Shown one piece after another: positions 60,372-64,000 of a stretch of DNA of 64,000 nucleotides. The notes under the pieces were generated by a model that did no database searches, was not told where the DNA came from, and saw nothing but the letters and a program-made list of their open reading frames with translations. This DNA is from Paraburkholderia sp. PGU19. Lineage in GTDB: Bacteria; Pseudomonadota; Gammaproteobacteria; Burkholderiales; Burkholderiaceae. How positions within the stretch are numbered: position 1 is the first letter of the stretch; each line of letters starts with the position of its first letter. The DNA lies in contig NZ_AP023180.1 of the NCBI RefSeq assembly GCF_013426915.1, forward strand, positions 2,356,001 to 2,420,000, given 5' to 3'. The translations under genes and the position numbers were made by a program.

Positions 60372-60399
60372 ACGGACTTCGTCTGAACGCGAAGTCCGT
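60372..60399. terminator. Hairpin between convergent genes
   Basis: ACGGACTTCG (60372-60381) pairs perfectly with CGAAGTCCGT (60390-60399), 8-nt loop. It lies between the convergent acyl-CoA dehydrogenase and HTH genes. There is no T-run, but position and stem suggest a bidirectional terminator. Confidence 0.55.
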
Positions 60400-60450
60400 C
60401 CGCTTCAACCCCGCTTCAACCCCTCCGCACACCCCCCGCGAGCGCACCGC

Positions 60451-60792
60451 TCACTCCACTTTCGCGCTCAACCCCTTCAAGCCCTTGATCACGACGAGCA
60501 ACGCGCGGCCGTGCTCTTCCGAGCCGTCCCACGCGTCGACGATCGCGTTGCGCAGCAACTCGTTGTAGCCCGTCGCCCGCCCGCCGACATGGCGCGCCTC
60601 CACGCCATAGAAACTGCATAGCTTATTGAATGACGCGCTCTTGCGCACGCGGCGTCCTTTCGACAGCCGAAGCCGCGACACGGTCGGCTGGCTCACCCCG
60701 GAAAGCCGTGCTATTTCGCTAGACGAGCGCACGTCCGCCATCAACCGGCGCAGCAGGTCCTGTACGGGAAAATCGCTCTTTGGGGCTTCCAT
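60451..60792 (-). CDS. Small HTH DNA-binding protein
   Basis: 113-residue regulator. N-terminal Xre/Cro-like helix-turn-helix (about 12-55, SSSEIARLSGVSQPTVSRLRL), then a basic patch KGRRVRKSASFNKLCSFYGV, and a C-terminal helical region ending VVIKGLKGLSAKVE. Divergent from a 265-residue unknown gene, which it probably controls. TATAAT (60800-60805, minus strand) is placed so that transcription would start at about 60793, directly at the ATG at 60792, so the mRNA is predicted leaderless. Start at 60801 would overlap the -10 box. Confidence 0.7.
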   Translation of the reverse strand: MEAPKSDFPVQDLLRRLMADVRSSSEIARLSGVSQPTVSRLRLSKGRRVRKSASFNKLCSFYGVEARHVGGRATGYNELLRNAIVDAWDGSEEHGRALLVVIKGLKGLSAKVE

Positions 60793-60799
60793 TCCATGC

Positions 60800-60805
60800 A
60801 TTATA
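60800..60805 (-). promoter_or_regulatory. TATAAT -10 box of the HTH gene
   Basis: Perfect minus-strand TATAAT, with a weak TTCAAC 17 bp upstream as -35. It lies in the divergent gap, where an HTH repressor could control both genes. Confidence 0.5.
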
Positions 60806-60891
60806 TCTATACATTAACGCTTGTTGAATGGCTGACTATTTCGCCCATGGCTCGCAGGTCGGCGAGCCGGATGGCAGTCCCGAGGAAGTTG

Positions 60892-61689
60892 ATGACACTG
60901 AAGCACCTACCGCCCACGTTCTGCTGGACCAAGACAGGCACCGAATCCAGCGAGGAACTCCCCAGCATCGTTCTCCAGAAGGAATGGGAGCGGAGGCTGG
61001 GCGGCGGGCGTTTTCTGTGGGGTGTCGGTCAGTCGCTCGGCAATAGCGCGCAGATCGCGGCGCATCGCACCGGCTCGCTGCTCGCGCTCTTTTCGCCGGC
61101 GTCGAGCAAGCCGCGGCAAGGCGGGCGCAAGCGCGAAGACATGCTGCTGTGGAATGCGTGGATCGACAGTACGGGCCAGGTGCGGCAACTGCCGCCGCAT
61201 GCGTTCATCGTCAGCCGCACGGTGTTGCCTTCGGGGCGTCGCAGAGAGCAGCACTACGCGCTGGTGTGTTCGTCGCCCACTGAACTGAGCATGGGCACGC
61301 GGCTGCACATCTACCCGGAGCACCTGCGCAGCGTCAGCACGGGCAAGGTGCTCGGTCCGGCGCAAGGCACGGCCGTCGTCGATTGCACATCGCGCGCGAG
61401 CGAACTGAGCGGCAAGCGCTATCCCGTCGCACTCGCCGTCGAGCTGGAAGCGCCGTATTTCGTGCGGCTCACGCAACCCGTCGTGCTCAAGGCGCGCGAC
61501 TTCGCGCAGGTCAACAAGGCCACGCGCGATGGCGATTTCGCGGCCTTCATTGAACTGGTGGGGCGTTTGCGCACCCGGCCGCCGCAGGAGCGCATGCGCG
61601 GCGTCACGCGCGATCTGTTCGACATGCCGCCCGTCGAGGCCATGGCGGCCTTCAACGCGGCGCACGCGCAGGCCAGCTTCACGCTATAA
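60892..61689 (+). CDS. Unknown 265-residue protein divergent from an HTH gene
   Basis: Not recognised. Start MTLKHLPPTFCWTKTG is chosen because GAGGAAG lies 3 bp upstream; an earlier Met at 60796 is possible. Conspicuous conserved-looking motifs are FCWTKTGTESSEELP (residues 10-24), QKEWERRLGGGRFLWGVG (29-46) and GPAQGTAVVDC. No transmembrane segment, signal or known catalytic motif is seen. The first 60 residues, with Trp/Gly-rich turns, recall the look of PUA/EVE-like domains, but this is only an impression. The pair with the HTH regulator resembles a self-contained accessory module. Confidence 0.65.
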   Translation: MTLKHLPPTFCWTKTGTESSEELPSIVLQKEWERRLGGGRFLWGVGQSLGNSAQIAAHRTGSLLALFSPASSKPRQGGRKREDMLLWNAWIDSTGQVRQLPPHAFIVSRTVLPSGRRREQHYALVCSSPTELSMGTRLHIYPEHLRSVSTGKVLGPAQGTAVVDCTSRASELSGKRYPVALAVELEAPYFVRLTQPVVLKARDFAQVNKATRDGDFAAFIELVGRLRTRPPQERMRGVTRDLFDMPPVEAMAAFNAAHAQASFTL

Positions 61690-61949
61690 GCAGACGGGGA
61701 TCAGAACCAGGCGTCCGGCGCATAAAACCTGGGAACACTGAATGTCGGGTGTTTGTGTACTAAACCGCACGCTGTTGCAAATCAGACCTGGCGCTTCGCA
61801 CCGCGCAGAGAGAAAATCGGCAGCATGCCGCAGTCAATCCATTGTGTAGCGCTGGCTCGTATCGACAGCCATCGGCGCGAACCGCGAATGGTCGCGCCCC
61901 CCGAATCGCAAGCTGAATATCCGAACCGAATCCAGATGGAGGAATGCTT

Positions 61950-62180
61950 ATGTCGGCAATGATGCAATCGAGGCAGGCTCAGGCCGCACAGCGTTTTGTC
62001 GAAGCGACACGCAACGTCGATCTGGCTTTTCGCGCCGTGCGCGCCGATCCGGAAGATGCCGCGTCGACGGTCGAGCATGCTGCCGCCGTCGCGCAACTGG
62101 ACCGCGCGCTCGACGAACTGGCACGAGCCCAGGCGCTATTCGACTCGGTGGTTCGCGTCGATGCGCGGCGCCGCAATTGA
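61950..62180 (+). CDS. Small Ala-rich helical hypothetical protein
   Basis: 76-residue, almost wholly helical, Ala/Arg/Asp-rich protein (MSAMMQSRQAQAAQRFVEAT). GGAGG at 61938-61942 is 7 bp before the ATG at 61950; the ATG at 61944 is too close to it. No family recognised. A 260-bp gap without a gene separates it from the upstream unknown gene; it may be cotranscribed with the H-NS-like gene 81 bp downstream. Confidence 0.6.
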   Translation: MSAMMQSRQAQAAQRFVEATRNVDLAFRAVRADPEDAASTVEHAAAVAQLDRALDELARAQALFDSVVRVDARRRN

Positions 62181-62261
62181 GCCCGTCAGTTCTGGTTTCG
62201 CCCGTACGAATGGATTGCTGATCTCTCCACACTACGAATCGCACTTCGAATCGCACGAGCA

Positions 62262-62519
62262 ATGTCTACTTCAATCGCAAAACTCGACGGCCAGGCGCGG
62301 GAGCGCCTGATCGCGTGGATCCAGAATCGAATGAACGAATTCGGCATCACGTTCGACGCGCTGGAACGCTCGTTCGCCGAAGACGAAAAAAACGCACGCG
62401 CCATCCGCTATCAGGATGCGTCAGGCCATGTCTGGGACGGCCGGGGCGATTTGCCCGAGTGGCTGCGCCGCGCAGTCGCATCGGGCCAGAACATCGATTT
62501 CTTCCGCTGCGAAGGCTAG
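62262..62519 (+). CDS. H-NS-family DNA-binding protein
   Basis: 85-residue H-NS-like protein. The C-terminal region YQDASGHVWDGRGDLPEWLRRAV and FFRCEG matches the H-NS DNA-binding core, where GRG (or QGR) inserts in the AT-rich minor groove. The N-terminal helix AKLDGQARERLIAWIQNRMNEFGITFDALE may dimerise but is shorter than in full-length H-NS. A small xenogeneic-silencer or modulator is likely; it lies near the unknown pair and convergent to baeR. Confidence 0.78.
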   Translation: MSTSIAKLDGQARERLIAWIQNRMNEFGITFDALERSFAEDEKNARAIRYQDASGHVWDGRGDLPEWLRRAVASGQNIDFFRCEG

Positions 62520-62532
62520 GCGAACCGATCCC

Positions 62533-63282
62533 TCAGCCAGCATCGCCATCGTCGCGGCTCTCGGGCGGCACGACTTCCAGCCGATAACCGACGCCATAAA
62601 TCGAACGGATCATGTCGTGATCCGGGCGGACATTCTGAAGCTTGCGACGCAAGTTCTTCACATGCGAGTCGACCGTCCGGTCGGCGACAACCCGATGATC
62701 GTCATACAGTTGCCGCAGCAGATGGTCGCGCGAATAGATGCGGCCGGGCGTCGAGTGCAACAGCGCGAGCAGCCTGATTTCAATCGGCGTGAGATTGAGG
62801 TCTTTTCCATCGAGCGATGCGACATGCCTGTCGAGGTCGATCGCCAGCCCGCTCGAAACAGGTTCCGCACCGGCGCGCGCCACACCCGATAGCGACTCGA
62901 TGCGGCGCAGGATCGCCTTCACGCGCGCCACGACCTCGCGCGGACTGAACGGCTTGCAGACGTAATCGTCGGCGCCCAGTTCGAGGCCGAGCAAGCGGTC
63001 GATCTCATCGACACGCGCGGTCAGGATGATCACGGGCACATCTGAAAAAGTCCGCAATTCGCGGCAGATTTCGAGCCCGCCACGTCCCGGCAGCATCAGA
63101 TCGAGCAGAATCAGCGAAGGCGGATGCGCGCGTACGGAAGCGATCACCTCGCGGCCATCTTCGATCACCTGGGTGTCGAAGTTCTCGGCGCGCAGATAGT
63201 CGGTGAGCAGCGCCGACAGCTTCGGCTCGTCTTCGACGATCAGCACGGAAGCAGGCGAACGGGCAAGTGAAGAGTCAGTCAT
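62533..63282 (-). CDS. baeR: Response regulator BaeR-like
   Basis: 249-residue OmpR/PhoB-type response regulator. Receiver domain about 13-128, with phospho-acceptor Asp in LILLDLMLPGRGGLE and Lys in YVCKPFSPREVV; winged HTH about 150-240 (TPIEIRLLALLHSTPGRIYSRDHLL, DRTVDSHVKNLRRKL). Overall similarity to E. coli BaeR is strong, including EIDRLLGLELGADDYVCKP. It overlaps the sensor kinase gene by 8 bp, kinase first. Envelope-stress or efflux control is likely. Confidence 0.92.
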   Translation of the reverse strand: MTDSSLARSPASVLIVEDEPKLSALLTDYLRAENFDTQVIEDGREVIASVRAHPPSLILLDLMLPGRGGLEICRELRTFSDVPVIILTARVDEIDRLLGLELGADDYVCKPFSPREVVARVKAILRRIESLSGVARAGAEPVSSGLAIDLDRHVASLDGKDLNLTPIEIRLLALLHSTPGRIYSRDHLLRQLYDDHRVVADRTVDSHVKNLRRKLQNVRPDHDMIRSIYGVGYRLEVVPPESRDDGDAG

Positions 63283-64000
63283 CTTTGGCTTCTAACGTAG
63301 CGAACCGGACGGCGATCCACAGTCCTCCCAGCGGCGAACGCAATGCGTCGATGGTGCCGCCATGCTGGCCGACGATATGTTTGCACAGCGCAAGCCCGAG
63401 GCCCGCGCCGCCGCTTTGACGGCTGCGCGACGCATCGACGCGAAACAGCCGGTCGAACAGATGCGGCAGCAAGGGTTCGGGCACAGCGGGGTGCGTATCC
63501 TGCACATCGATTTGTATCTCGTGCTCGTGCTTCGCGACGGCTACGCGGACCTTGCCGCCGGAATCGGTATAACGCAACGCGTTTTCGAGCAGGTTCTTCA
63601 TCAACTGCGTCAGCCGATACGGGTCGCCGAGCATGATGACGCTCGCGGCGCCGATATCCGTTTCCAGCGCGATCTTCTTGTCGGCGAGCCGGTCTCTGAA
63701 CGACTCGGCGGCGGCCTCGACGATGGGCGCGACGTCGAGCCGTACCTTCTCGAACGACAGTTCGCCGATGTCCGCGAGCGACAGTTCGTACAGATCGTCG
63801 ATCAACTGGCTCAGCAGCGCGACTTCCGCCTGCAGCGACGCGAGCGTCGCACGGTCGGGCTTGCGCACGCCGTCTTCGATCGCTTCGAGTTCGCCGCGCA
63901 GCACGGCAAGCGGCGTGCGCAGCTCATGAGAAATATCCGCGATGAGATTGCGGCGCGAACGTTCGGCGTTGCCGAGCGAGATCGCGAGCCGGTTGAAATC
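63275..64000 (-). CDS. baeS: Sensor histidine kinase BaeS-like (partial, C-terminal part)
   Basis: C-terminal 241 residues of a sensor kinase; the 5' end, with sensor and membrane regions, lies beyond the right window edge. Visible are the end of a HAMP (FNRLAISLGNAERSRR), the phosphorylation H box IADISHELRTPLAVLRGE, an N box MKNLLENALRYTDSGG, and the G boxes DTHPAVPEPLLPHLFDRLFR and GGAGLGLALCKHIVGQHGG. The N-terminal Asp of the conventional DTGxG box is DTHPA here, so the first G is lost. It is followed by baeR with an 8-bp overlap. Confidence 0.9.
   Translation of the reverse strand, partial: DFNRLAISLGNAERSRRNLIADISHELRTPLAVLRGELEAIEDGVRKPDRATLASLQAEVALLSQLIDDLYELSLADIGELSFEKVRLDVAPIVEAAAESFRDRLADKKIALETDIGAASVIMLGDPYRLTQLMKNLLENALRYTDSGGKVRVAVAKHEHEIQIDVQDTHPAVPEPLLPHLFDRLFRVDASRSRQSGGAGLGLALCKHIVGQHGGTIDALRSPLGGLWIAVRFATLEAKDD

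Overview
The window is GC-rich chromosomal DNA from a beta-proteobacterium, most likely Burkholderiales of the Paraburkholderia/Caballeronia/Burkholderia group. The reasons are the gene set and protein types: the FAD-dependent sugar dehydrogenase trio, a GlgE of about 1,166 residues, BPSS1780- and DUF3563-family proteins, FolE2, and the rpsU-yqeY-dnaG-rpoD block. Abundant intergenic palindromic repeats point the same way. Coding density is high. There is no rRNA, prophage, transposase or CRISPR array.

Layout. 1-11.7 kb (minus strand): the alpha-glucan/trehalose operon glgE, treS-maltokinase fusion, glgB, then, across an 870-bp spacer holding a long inverted repeat, glgX (cut by the window edge). 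It encodes trehalose to maltose to maltose-1-phosphate to branched alpha-glucan, plus debranching. 12.2-17.8 kb: a DUF1345 membrane protein, the three-subunit FAD/Fe-S/cytochrome c sugar dehydrogenase, and a PPP-type phosphatase. 17.9-20.9 kb: a RES-Xre toxin-antitoxin pair, a small secreted basic protein, and a LysR regulator divergent from a tautomerase. 21-24 kb: modE facing modABC (molybdate). 24.1-29.4 kb: a PAP2 membrane protein, a PHB-depolymerase-like esterase, a DUF3563 gene under a dyad-symmetric promoter, photolyase, and ohr/ohrR.

29.6-36.9 kb: a BPSS1780 membrane protein, thrB and a DUF2782 protein; AMP nucleosidase; a split chromate transporter divergent from a LysR regulator; a LOG-family enzyme head to head with polA. 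39.9-44.4 kb: NDH-2, a Tat-exported dienelactone-hydrolase-like protein, a thiosulfate/3-mercaptopyruvate sulfurtransferase and a Rieske oxygenase. 44.7-48.8 kb: xseB-ispA-dxs (isoprenoid precursors) and folE2. 49-57 kb: tsaD, a BaiN/HI0933 flavoprotein, then rpsU-yqeY-dnaG-rpoD (the macromolecular synthesis block), followed by terminators and a tRNA with a CAU anticodon but a long class II variable arm. 57.3-64 kb: an AraC regulator and an acyl-CoA dehydrogenase, a divergent HTH/unknown-protein pair, two small genes (one H-NS-like), and baeR/baeS (baeS cut by the window edge).

Most of the window is core metabolism and information processing. The best candidates for something under-described are the class II CAU tRNA after rpoD, the degenerate GH13 domain fused to GlgE, the divergent HTH/265-residue unknown pair at 60.4-61.7 kb, the dyad-symmetric promoter at 26.4 kb, and the 660-bp inverted repeat between glgB and glgX.
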